Below are positions 22,701-34,700 of a stretch of DNA of 64,000 nt, piece after piece; the stretch's first letter is position 1; each line of letters starts with the position of its first letter. This DNA is from Serinus canaria (Eukaryota > Chordata > Aves > Passeriformes > Fringillidae), in the NCBI RefSeq assembly GCF_022539315.1, contig NC_066331.1:10944015-11008014 (forward strand). The letters run 5' to 3'. The translations under genes and the position numbers were made by a program. The notes under the pieces were generated by a model. It did no database searches and had not been told where the DNA came from. It saw nothing but the letters and a program-made list of their open reading frames with translations.

Positions 22701-25700
22701 CCGGCTGTCCCTCCTCAGGAATGCTGCGCTGGACCCTGCACAAGAGAATGGACCAGAACCCCAGAACCAGCTGTGTCCTGGTCAGCATCCTGGTGAAGGA
22801 GCTGGAGAGGGTGAGTGCCACCCCGGGGAGGTGACAGGGCCACCCCAGGGAGGGGAGAGTGCCACCCCAGGGAGGGGACAGGGCCACCCCAGGGAGGGGA
22901 CAGTGCCACCCCAGAGAAGCTGGCCCACACTGGGGGCTCTGGGGCTGCTCCTGCCCAGCCCAGGGTCCTGCCAGGAGCTGACTGTGCCTGCCCTGTCCCT
23001 GCTCCCACAGGCAGAGCGAGGGGACCTCCGGCACTACATCATCCCCCTGCTGCACACGCTGATGTACACCTTGATCCAGGTGAGGGAGCACCTGGCCACA
23101 GCAGCCGGGACACCAGGGCACGGGAGAGGCCACCTGAAGCCACTCAGAACCGGGAGCAGCCACTCAGAGCCAGCAGAGCCCCGGGATGGCCCCAGGCAGG
23201 CTCAGCTGGGCATCCCCCACGTCCCTGTGGCACACAGAGTGCCAGGTCCCTGTGGCACAGGAAGGGGACCCCCATGTCCCTGTGGCACACAGAGTGCCAG
23301 CTCCTTGGCACAGGGAAGGGACCCCCATGTCCCTGTGGCACACAAAGTGCCAGGTCCCTGTGGCACAGGGAGGGGACCCCCGTGTCCCTGTGGCACACAG
23401 AGTGCCAGCTCCTGTCACCTGAGCCCTTTGCTGGAGGCCCTTCAGCTCCTGCAGGAAGCCCCAACGTGGCAAAGCAAACGTGTGCCCAGGCTCCGCTGGG
23501 CCTTGCTGGAGGCTCCCAAACCACTGCAAGGCCTGGCTCTGCCCCATATTTTACATTTTTTTACATTGAAATCCAGAGTGAATTCTGTGCAGTGGGGTTG
23601 GTGCCCTCCCAGCCCGGGGGCTGTACTGGGGCAGTTTAGGGGTCACTGCCTGTCACCTCGGTGTGCCCCTGCAGGCTCCCTGCATCCCTGATGAGCTCTG
23701 TGCCAGGGTTTATGACTTCTGCAAGAGGCTGCTGACCTTGCCCAAGCCCTTCTGCACCATTGGGTTGGACTATGCCAGCAGGCTGCAGGTGGAGAGGACA
23801 GCCCCAGGTAAGGGGGGCTGGCAGGGGCTGATCAGCTCTAAAGCAGCCCCGAGGGCACTGAGGTGTCAGAGGTTGGCAGGGAACAGCCCCGAGGGCACTG
23901 AGGTGTCAGAGGGTGGCAGGGAACAGCCCCGAGGACACTGAGGTGTCGGAGGGGCTGCAGGAAGCAAGCCCAAGGTTTCTTTTTTCTCTCTTCTCATTAA
24001 AGTTCCTCCAGTTCAAGTTTTCTTTAATAGGAGCCTTTCAAACAGCCCTTCAGAGCAGAGCAAGGTGCAGACACCCCGTGAAGGGGAGGGGAAGCAGGAG
24101 AAACCCACTGGGGAATTTTGGTGCCGTTCTGGGGAGCCTCAGCCCACCCCAGCAGCCCAAGCTCTCCTCCCCAGTGCTGCTTGGGCTCCAAGGGGAACCT
24201 TCCTCTGCCCTGAGCTTGGGTGCAAGGATGGCTCAGGGTGCAGAGAGGGGATCCCCAGCAGGGCTCCACTGGGGCAGCACGGGGGTCCTGGGGGGATTGT
24301 CCCAGAGCCTCAGCCCTGGGCAAGGGCAGGACAGGGCCTCTCTCCTCATCCAGAGACCCCTGGAGCTCCTCAGAAGTCCCCAGACACCGTCCCCATGTGG
24401 CCCTGGGGACAGAGCTCTCCCTCCTGCCTGCACCTCTGCTCCCGAGCGCGAGCTCGTAGTGCCCTAAACAAAGGAAGGGAAACACAGGAAATCATCCCGG
24501 AACAGTCGGGGCTTTCTTTTTCGGGAGCCTTGCCTTTGTTCTTGGCTGTTTTTAGCTCTTGGCTCTTTAAGCTGAGCTCAGCGGGTGTTCCCCGCCTTGG
24601 CAGAGCCTCCTCAGGCTGTGGAGCTGGGAGCAGCCCGGGCTGCCCGAGGGCTGCGCTGCCAGCCGCTGTCTGTGCCCTCCAGGGACCCTGTACCAAAGGA
24701 TGGTCATCTCCGAGCAGAGCCTGCGCAGCGCCCCCTTCCCCTGCCAGGAGAGGTGAGTGCTGCCCCCTCCCCTGCCAGGAGAGGCGGGTGCTGCCCCTCG
24801 GGTGGGCTGTGCTGTCATTTCAGGGTGGGCTGTGCCCCCTCCCCTGCCAGGAGAGGTGAGTACTGCCCCTTCCCCTGCCAGGAGAGGTGGGTGCTGCCCT
24901 CGGGTGGGCTATGCCCCTTCCCCTGCCAGGAGAGGTGGGTGCTGCCCCTCCCCTGCCAGGAGAGGTGAGTGCTGCCCCTTCCCCTGCCAGGAGAGGTGAG
25001 TGCTGCCCCTCGGGTGGGCTGTGCTGTCATTTCAGGGTGGGCTGTGCCCCTTCCCCTGCCAGGAGAGGCGGGTGCTGCCCCTCGGGTGGGCTGTGCTGTC
25101 ATTTCGGGGTCTCTCAGGGAAACCTGTCATTTCCCAGCACTCTTGGTTGGAACAGACAGCCTGGGCCTGAGCCTCATGGCCTTGGGGACACCACGGGGTG
25201 ACACCCAGTACCTCACTGGGATTGCATCAGGAAGGCACATTCCTGCTGTGTTCAAATTATTCCGGGAGGCAGGGAGCTGCCCTGGGGGGAGACAGGGTGG
25301 AGGAGGGGAACACCAACAGCAACAACGGAAAAAGTGAGCTGTGAGCTGCTCCTGCCGGCCCCGGGGCTCGGATGTGAACCTGCACTTCCCCCTTTTCCCA
25401 CCAGGATTTTCATCTTTGCTGACCCCGAGCTGCTGCCCGAAGCCATCTGCAAGGCGCTGGCCACCGACACGGAGGCAGCCCAGGTGTCCCAGAGCCCGCG
25501 GAGCTGCATGAGCTGCGTGGTCACCCACGCCCTGCAGGCGGCCCTGGGTGACACCTGCGACAGCCACGGCCTCAGGGCCCGCCTCCAGGTAATGCAGCAG
25601 CTCCTGCCGTGCTTCCCCTGCTCCTGCTCAGGCTGGACAGCCTGGAGAAGCAAATGGTGTTTTGGCAAGTGGAGAAAGCCCCCAGCTCCCCAGTGCTGGT

Positions 25701-28700
25701 CTGCAGCCCCAGAGTGGGGCTGGGGCTGAACTCAGACACCCTTCGGATGAAAAGCAGCAGAGCCAGAGGTGGAACCTTCAGCCTCAGTGTTGGTTTTGCC
25801 CAGCAAAGCTGAGACAGAGCCTCTGTCAGCTCCTCTGGGAGCCCCTGGGCACTGCAGGAACCTCTCGGGGGAAAGGTTTCAACCAGTTTTCCCCAGACCC
25901 TCCTGGAAGGAGCTGTGGGGCCGCAGTGGCACAAATGTCTGCCTCAGAAACTCTGCAGGGGCTCTCGGCAATTTCCCCTCCAAGGTCACCTTTGTGTGCC
26001 TGCTGCCCCCGTGTCCCGAGGGTCACCCCCAGTGCCAGCACTGCTGAGGATGCCCCAGGTGCCCTTCAGCTGCCAAGCTGCTCCCAAAGGAGCTGTAAGC
26101 AGCCAGCCCAGCCAGCGTCTCTGCTGGGGACAGGAGCACCTTGGTGTCCCCCAGGAATCACTTTCTGCAGGACTCATCTGCTCTCCCTGCCCCTCCCACT
26201 GCCTGGCTGAGGATCATCCCCGTTTCCAGGTGCTCACAGCCCCTGTCCCCACAGGCCCTGCCCCCGGGGGACGTGGAGCACTGGTTCCAGCAGGTGGTGG
26301 CGGCCGTGGAGGGCAGCGAGGGGGGCTCGGACCGGGGCCAGCACACGGCGCGGCTGGAGAGGATCTACCACGGCCTCCTGGGCTCCTCGCCCGCAGGTGA
26401 CCCCAGGCAGACATCCCCACGGGGACAGGGAGCCCTCGTGTCACCCTGTGTCCCTGTGTCACTCCTGCCCATGGCCCAGTTCCCCCCTTTTCATTTCTCC
26501 CTCCCAGCAGTGCTGCAGACACTTGGTGATGGCTCCCAGCCTCACATCTGGCCTCACCCTGGGAGCTCTGGGCTGGGAGAGCCCCAGGGCTGTGTGGGGA
26601 ATTGCTCCAAGCATCCTTGTTTTCCCAGGGAATGCTCCCCAGGAAGGGCTGCAGGGGACCCCTCTGCCCAGCCCCAACATCAGCTTCCACCGGTGGACAG
26701 AAGAGGAGCAGCTCTGTGAGTGCCCCGGGGCTGGGGGTGCTGGCTGGGGTCTGAGCCTGGAGGTCCTGTCCCAGAGGGGTCATGTAGCCCTGACCCTTGT
26801 GCAGGGAGTTTGGGCACCACTGTCCCAAGGCCAAGCTCGTGGAGATGGGTGCTGACTGCCTCAGGCCTCCTTCCTGGCTGAGGAGGGGGAAGGAGCTGGG
26901 GCTGCAGCAGGACGTGCCCAGAGTAGCTGCGGGTGCCCCTGGCAGTGCCCGAGGCCAGGCTGGAGGGAGTTCGGAGCTGCCTGCTCTGGTGGAAGGTGTC
27001 CTTGGCAACGAGATGATCCTCGAGGTCCCCTCCAAGCCGAACCAGTCTGGGTTTCTGGGGCTGGAGCGGCACCGAGCTCTCCCGGTGGGCGGGGGGGCTG
27101 AGGACGGGCTGCCCTCGGAGCTCTCAGCTCTGCGGGATCCCCGGGGGGCGGGCAACTGGGGCAGGAGCGGGCTGAGCCCGGCTGTGCCCCTCTCCCCGCT
27201 CAGGCGCTCCGTGCCCGCAGGGAAGGAGCTGGTGCTGTTCCTGAGGCCGCTGTCGCAGAGCTGCGAGCCCGAGTGCCTGGGGCAGGAGCTGGAGCCCATG
27301 GAGATGCCGGACGTGCTCCCGGGCTGCGGCTGCTGCGGCCAGAGCCGCTTCTCGGTGCTGTCCACGGACAGCGGCATCGAGAGGGACCTGCCCGCGCAGG
27401 AGGAGCCGTGCGCACCCTGCGCCGCCGAGCGCTCCCGGCTGCACAGGAAGGGCGGCATCAAGAAAAAGCCGTTCCCGCTGGACAGCGTGGCCTTCCTGCA
27501 GGCTGGCAGCGGGAAGCCCCCCGGGAAGCCCCCCGGGAGGGCAGGGATGCCCCCCGAGCCCGCGGGCCCGCTCCAGAGGCTGCACACCGCCCGCGTGGTG
27601 CTGCTGGGGGACGATCGCATCCTGGGCCGCCTGGCACAAGCCTTCCACTCCCTCAGGTACCTGGGGCCAGCCGGGCTCGGGGGGACAGCAGCACGGCGGA
27701 GCTCTGCCCTGCAGGCTGCAGGAGCAGCCGGGCCGGCTGGGGGCGGGCTGGGTGCCCCGGGCGGGCTCGGGTCCCGTGCTCGGCTCCCAAACGCACCCGA
27801 CTGGCACCGGCGGCTCTCGCGGCCCAGGTGATGCACACCGCCAGTCCTCCCGTCTGGACGGGGGCTCGGTTAAACCAACAAAAAACGGGGCAACGGGAAA
27901 AATCCTAGAGAGGAGCTGTTTCCCAGCTGGCTGTCCCCAGCTGGGTCCCCGAGTGGGGTGGGATGGGTGACAGCGTGGGCAGCCTGGGAGCAGAGCTGGG
28001 TGCACAGGCACACCAGGCCCTGACAAAAACTCCTCCCCATCACCTCCCCCTGCTTGATTTGGGAGCCGAGGGCACAACCCGGGAAAGGAGGCAGCGAGGG
28101 GGGCAGGTGGCAGAGCAGCCGCAGTGTCCTGGCCCTGCCCGGCCGTGCCACCTTCTGCCCCTGCCCTCGGGACATCTCCGTTTGCGTTTCAGGAAGCGGG
28201 AGGCCCGCCGAGTGTTCCTGACGCCCAGGCTGGACCTGCAGTTCTACCACATCCCCGTGGTGCCCGGGCAGCCCCAGCCCTCGGCTGCTGCTGTGAGTGC
28301 TGGGGGTGGGAGCTGGGGGGAGCAGGGGATTGGGAATCCCTGCCCGTCCCTGCCCTGGCCCCAGAACAGGGACGGTGGGAGCCAGCACAGAGCTGCTGGG
28401 CTCAGTCTGGGGTCACAGCCCCTTCAGTTCTCCCTCCAGGCCTCAGCTGCAGAGGAATCCCTGAGGTTTAGCTGCTGCTTTTTCCACCTCCCAAGTGCTG
28501 AGGGGAGCAACTACTGCTCATTGAGGGCTTTGCCTGCTTGACCACGGCCCTGGGTTTAGGTCTGTGAGTCTCTGCTTGTGGTTTATGTCAGGCACATCCC
28601 TTCCCCTTGGGTAGAGGTAAAGAAACAATTACATTTAAGATATTTTAAGCTGGCCCAGAGCTGGCTGTGACCCCTGACAAACAGGCTGTTGAAAAATCAG

Positions 28701-31700
28701 AATTCCTTCTTCGCATTCCTCAGGGAAGTTTTGTGCTGGAGCCCATGCTGAATGAGTTTGAGAAGGGAAAGGGAAGGGATGGGGGAATGTCACAGGTGTC
28801 CCTGCCTCCTCATGGCTCCTGATTTGGTGAGCCCCCTGTTCCTCCTCAGGAGTGTGAGCCAAGTCCCACAGGAGCTGGATTTCGGGCTGGAGGTGGCTGG
28901 GAGGGGCTCCCCAGGATTTTCTCCTCATGTTTGGCCCAACACAAGCCCAGGGAAAGCCAACAGTCCCCAGGCTGTGGCTGTGAGCCATGGCTGTGTTTCC
29001 CCGCAGGAACACGCTGGCCCCGAGGAGCTGTGCGAGGTGGCCGGGTACCTGGGCAGGGCTGACCCCTGGTACGAGAGCAACATCAACACCCTGTGCCACA
29101 TGATCCCCAAGCTGGCCACCATGGTAGGTGGGAAACCTTCCCATGTCCTGAAAACGCCTGCAAACCCTGGGGAGGGCTCTGTGCCCTGCAGGGCTCTCCA
29201 TCCCCTGAGAGAGATATTCCCTCCAAAGCCTCTCCAGGCCCTGCAGGGCTCTCCATCCCCAGACATTTTCCAAACCCTCTCCAGGCCCTGCAGGGCTCTC
29301 CATCCCCAGACATTTTCCAAACCGTCTCCAGGCCCTGCAGGGCTCTCCATCCCCAAGCAGAGATTTTCCCCCCAAACCCTCCCCAGGAGGTGCCTGCATC
29401 TGACACTGCCCCAGCCCACAAAAGCCATTTGCTCTGATGGGTTTTTTTGACCAGGGGACAGGAAATGGCAGATTTCAAGAAAGAAAACTTTTGCTGAAAT
29501 GCCCCCAGCTGTCATTTCCCGGCAGTTGGAGCCACCACTGCCAGCCCACACAGAAGGGGCTGGCAGGGGGGCGCAGCTCCCACTCCCTGTGAGTGGCGAG
29601 GCCAGAGGACAGCTCATCCCTCGCTCAGTGCCCAGGAAGGTGTGAGACCTTGTGGCAGGGTTTTCGAGAAGTGACAGGGCTGAGCCAGCCTGTGGTTTGT
29701 CCCCCAGCCCAGCAGGGCCCTGGTGACCGACCTGTTCCTCACCGACGTCATCGCCTACTACGCCCGCATGGGCACGCAGCCCGTCTGCTTCCAGGTGCAC
29801 TCTGTCAAGGTGGGTGGCACAGCTGGCACAGCCCGGGCCCCCAGCAGCCCTGCAGGGGCTGGCAGAGCTGTGCAGAGCCGGCGGGCTCTGGGGGCTCCAA
29901 ACAGATCCCAGCCTGGATCCCTGTTCCCCCAGCTGAGCCGCTGACCCTGGCGGGGCCATTTGGGGATCCAGCCCAGCAAAGGGAGCCTTGAAATTCCCCT
30001 ACAGGGCCAGGGGTGTCCTGCCTTGCCAAGCTGGGGGTGCTCAGGAGCCCTGCTCCTCCTGCTCTGGGTGCTGGGAGCGAGCAGGGCCCTGCTGAGCAGC
30101 GTGCCAGAACCTCCCTGTACCTGCAGGGGCTTTGCAGGGCTTCCTGCAGCACCCTCTGGTTGATTTCCTGCCGGTTTTGCTCTGAGATGGTACCAGAGCA
30201 AAGAAGGGCTAAATTCGGGCGTACATTAACCCTTCCCTCCCTGCTCCTCTGGCAGCCCCTCCAAAGCTCAGGCTGATGCACAGAGCTCCTTTTAGTCTGC
30301 TCACAGCCACTGTGGCACCTATTGCAGCGCAGGAGGAGCCCCTGCACAAGGCTCGCAAAGAGCTTTGGTCACTCCTGGTGGAGCATCCCCAGGACTTCAC
30401 GAATAACCCAGAGCCTGCCAGTCCTTGGAGCCCCTGGGCCTCGCTGTGCCCGGGCATTTTGAATTTCTGGAAATGTTCTCCCACTCATTTCTGCCCTGAG
30501 GGGAAGGGTGGCCGTGGGAGCGTGGGTGGTTCAGGCAGGGCACAAGGGGTTGAAACAGAGGCCCTGAGCTGCTCTCCTGCCCTGCAGGTGTGGGGCTGCT
30601 CTGCTCAGACCCTGCCCTGCTCTCCTGCCCTGCAGGTGTGGGGCTGCTCTGCTCAGACCCTGCCCTGCTCTCCTGCCCTGCAGGTGTGGGACTGCTCTGC
30701 TCAGACCCTGCCCTGCTCTCCCTCCCTGCTCCTGGCTGGCTGCAGGGAGCTGCCCCAGGTGGGAGCCAGGTCCCCAGGAGCTGGGTGTGGGGCCAGGAGT
30801 GGCTGGGACAGGATCTCCAGGACCTGCTCTGCACATCCTGCTCAATTCAGGCCTGTGAAAGGGAAATAATCCCCAGGGCTGGGGTGACCTGGCCCCTGAG
30901 GTTGGGTCACAGAGGAACGGCGTCCCCTAAAGCTCAGCAGCAGCTCAGCCTGGCCTGGGGAATGGCAGTGACTCATCTCCGAGGGCACAGTGACATCCAG
31001 TGGCAGGGGACACTGCCCGTGGCTCAGCCGGCCAGGTCCCCGTGCCTCTGGCAAGGCTCCCAACCCTCCTGGAGCTCAGGAAAGGGAGCCAGGGCAGCTC
31101 TCCCACCCCACAGGAACCCTGAGCGCCATGGTCAGCTCCCAGCCCCCCCGTGGCTGCTCTGGAGAGGCTGTCCAGGCTACAAGCCCCGTGTGACACCTTG
31201 GGTGACAGAGGGGATGTCCGCAGGGGGGTTCCTGTCAGGGATGTTCCTCCCAGGGCTGTGTCTCTCAGGGCTGCTCCTCCCAGGGATGTTCCTCCCAGGG
31301 CTGTGTCTCCCAGGGATGTTCCTCCCAGGGATGTTCCTCCCAGGGCTGTGTCTCTCAGGGCTGCTCCTCCCAGGGATGTTCCTCCCAGGGCTGTGTCTCT
31401 CAGGGCTGCTCCTCCCAGGGATGTTCCTCCCAGGGCTGTGTCTCTCAGGGCTGCTCCTCCCAGGGATGTTCCTCCCAGGGATGTGTCTCCCAGGGCTGCT
31501 CCTCCCAGGGATGTTCCTCCCAGGGCTGTGTCTCTCAGGGCTGCTCCTCCCAGGGCTGTTCCTCCCAGGGATGTTCCTCCCAGGGCTGTGTCTCTCAGGG
31601 CTGCTCCTCCCAGGGATGTTCCTCCCAGGGATGTTCCTCTCAGGGATGTGTCTCCCAGGGCTGCTCCCAGGGATGTTCCTCTCAGGGCTGTGTCTCCCAG

Positions 31701-34700
31701 GGCTGCTCCTCCCAGGGCTGCTCCTCCCAGGGCTGTTCCTCCCAGGGCTGTCCCTCTCTTTCAGGTCCTGTTCCAGGACCCAGCCCAGGACCCAGCTGAG
31801 GACGTGTTCCTGACAGAGCTGCTGACCCAGGTGCAGGACAGCCCCTCCCACAGAGGTGTGTGTGTCCCACCAGCCCCGACAGGGCTCCTGCCATGCCCAG
31901 GTCCCCCCCTCAGCCTGCAGAGCTCCAGGCCATGGGCATGACTCCTGGTTCCTGGCAAGACCTCCCTGCCCACCTCCACCTCCCTGCTCTCCCAGGAGAT
32001 CAGGCTGATGCGAGCCCTGGTGGCCGCTGGCTCCTGGCCCAGCCAGGGTTTGCAGTCTGAGCCTTTGGTCGGCTCCAGGATGCTCAGGAGCTGGGTCTGA
32101 GCCCTGGCTTAGTTGAGGAAACAAGCTGGGCTTCACAGCCAGATGTTTTCCTGTTAGAAACCCAGTTCCTCGAGCTGCCAGGGATGGAACAGGAGTGCTT
32201 GGAGGCTGCTCCAGCAGTGCCACCCAGATCCTCCCGCAGTGCACTCTGGTGCCCAGTCCAGGGGATATTTGTCACTGAGGCTGGCACAGAGCCTGCAGTG
32301 AGTCTGTCCCGCTGGCACAGAGCCCCAGCTGCCAAGGCAGGGATGGAAGGGCCAAGTGTGACAGGAGGCCATGGTGGGACACTGGGGGGTTCAGCCCGTG
32401 GGATCTCTCTCTGCTGAGCACAGACAGGTGGGAGGAGGGAGATCCAACCCCACCTGCTTCCCTCCTGGCAGAGCTGAGCACGACCAAGAGGAAAAGCACC
32501 CTGGATGGGCCTGGCATGGATCTCACAGTGACCTACAGGAGGGTGAGTGGGGCTCCTGCACCCCAGTCCCTGCTCCAGGAGGGCACAGAGCTCCTAAAAG
32601 GGGACTGGCCCTCCCTCCTTCCTCTGGAATTGCTGTCCAGGCAGGGACAGCGGGGCTATGCTGAACCTGTTAGCTCCCCTGTGCTTGTGACTAGCTGTGC
32701 CAGCCCTCCCCAGGCCAGGCATGCCAGGGCACTGCCAGGGCACTGCCAGGGCACTGCCAGGGCATTTCCAGGGCATTTCCAGGGCACTGCCAGGGCACTG
32801 CCAGGGCAATGCCCTTGCCCACAGGTTGTGCTCAGTGACCGGCAGAAGGAGCTGGCCCTGTCCCTGCGCTCCACAGGCCTGCTAATGAAAGCCATCCCTG
32901 CTGAGGAGGCTGAAGGTGGGTTCTTCTTCTGCTTCCTGGGGTTTCTGCTGCTCAGTGCAGGGAATCTGCCCACGGTCCTTGGTGCCAGCTGTGTCTGGGC
33001 TCTGGGATGGAACCAGTGACAGGAACATCGGTGTCCCCATGGTCTGGTGGGGTTTTCTCAGGAATGACACATCTGAGGCTCAGACAGGATTCCAGCATCT
33101 TCCCTCTGCTCCAGCCTTCCTCTCCCAGCTGCCCCTTAGCACTGGGCCAGCTTTCCACCCCGGGCATAATCCCACACAATTCCTGTGCCCTTGGAGCCTC
33201 CTGCAGTCCCACGTGTCCACAGTCAGTGACCCAAACATGGGGCAGGGCCTCCGAGAGCTGAGCTGAGGCTGTGCCCTGCCCCCAGCCCAACGTGGGGCAG
33301 GGCCTCCGAGAGCTGAGCTGAGGCTGTGCCCTGCCCCCAGCCCAACGTGGGGCAGGGCCCCCGAGAGCTGAGCTGAGCTGAGGCTGTGCCCTGCCCCCAG
33401 CCCAACGTGGGGCAGGGCCCCCGAGAGCTGAGCTGAGCTGAGGCTGTGCCCTGGCCCCAGCCCAACCCTCTGGTGCTGTCCCAGGCTTGGGCTGCCTGAC
33501 TGTGACCATCACCGAAATCATCAGGACCAGCAACTTGGCAGGACGCTCGTTCTCAGTGAGTACCCGTGGGATCCTCAGGGCCAGAACCCCCTCAACAGCA
33601 GGGAAAGGGGCAACCCCATGGGGAGGGGAGGGTTTTGGGGCCACCCTGTAATTATTTTCTATGGAGAAGTCTGGATGTTTGAGCCACAGCCCCAGACACC
33701 CTGGGTGTCATCCCTGCTGGTCAGTGCCAGGTTCTGAATACAGAGAAAGGATTCTCTTTGTGTCACATCTGAGGTTCAAAAAGAAAACCAGAGCAATGTC
33801 ATTGCCTGTCCCTGTCACACCCAGCACACAGCCCAGGGAGGGGAGGGACAGCCTCAGCAGGCTCTCCCTGCTCTCCCCACGCAGGCTGTGGCACACAGGT
33901 TCAGAACATGCAGCATCAAGGTCAGGAGCCCAGAGCAGAGACCCTTCACAGTGCGGCTGGACAAGGACAGCAGGAGAACCTACAGGGACGTGATCGGGTG
34001 AGAATCCTGGCTCTGCAGATCTCCCTGCCTCCCCTGGGTCAGGGAGCCCTGATCTCATCCCCGACAAAGCCCCAGTTCCTTCTCCAGGACAGCAGGCACA
34101 TGGGGGCTCTCCGACATTTGTGGTTTTGGGAGATGGTGTGAGGAACAAAATGGTTCTTTACACAGAAGGTGCTGTTGTTGAGGCAGGAGAAAAGCAGGCA
34201 CCTCCAGGGGCAAGCAGAGCTTAGATCTCCTGAGTGATGGATTGTATCAGGATGCTGATGCTCTCTGCACTGACTGCATCCCTCCCCCGGGCTCTCCAGC
34301 AGGTGCAGGTGGGGGAGAGGACCCAGCCCTGTGGGCATGGCCGGGGCTGATGTGCCTGGAGAGCTGCAGGGCCATGGGATGTGCTGAGGGCCCAAGGCCC
34401 AGCCAACACAAACTGAGAATTCCTGGGTCACCCAGAGCCAGGCTCAGGAGCTCGCGTGTGTGTCAGACACTGACACACTGCAGCTCATCTCTGCAGCCAA
34501 ACCCAGCTGCAGAAAGCACAAGTGGAGCCGTGGGTGGCAGGGGGAGAGCAGGGCTTTGCTGGGACATCACATCCTACCGTGCCACAGTGAATGTGCTCTG
34601 TGCTCTTCCAGCCTGGAGGTGTCTCCCTGCCTCGAGCCCAGCTACTGCCTGCAGAAGACGAGGACCACGAAATCCAGCCCTCAGGAAACAGAGGACGTGG

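Noticed and set aside
26214..27836. 540-codon minus-strand open frame
   Set aside because: Antisense to PIK3R6 exons 8-10; the + strand has conserved p84 motifs with matching splice sites.
31150..32244. Repetitive proteins on both strands (RDVPPRAVS-like and NIPGRSSPERH-like)
   Set aside because: Translations of the 15-bp array, which is a multiple of three and lacks stops; they read through real splice sites of PIK3R6.
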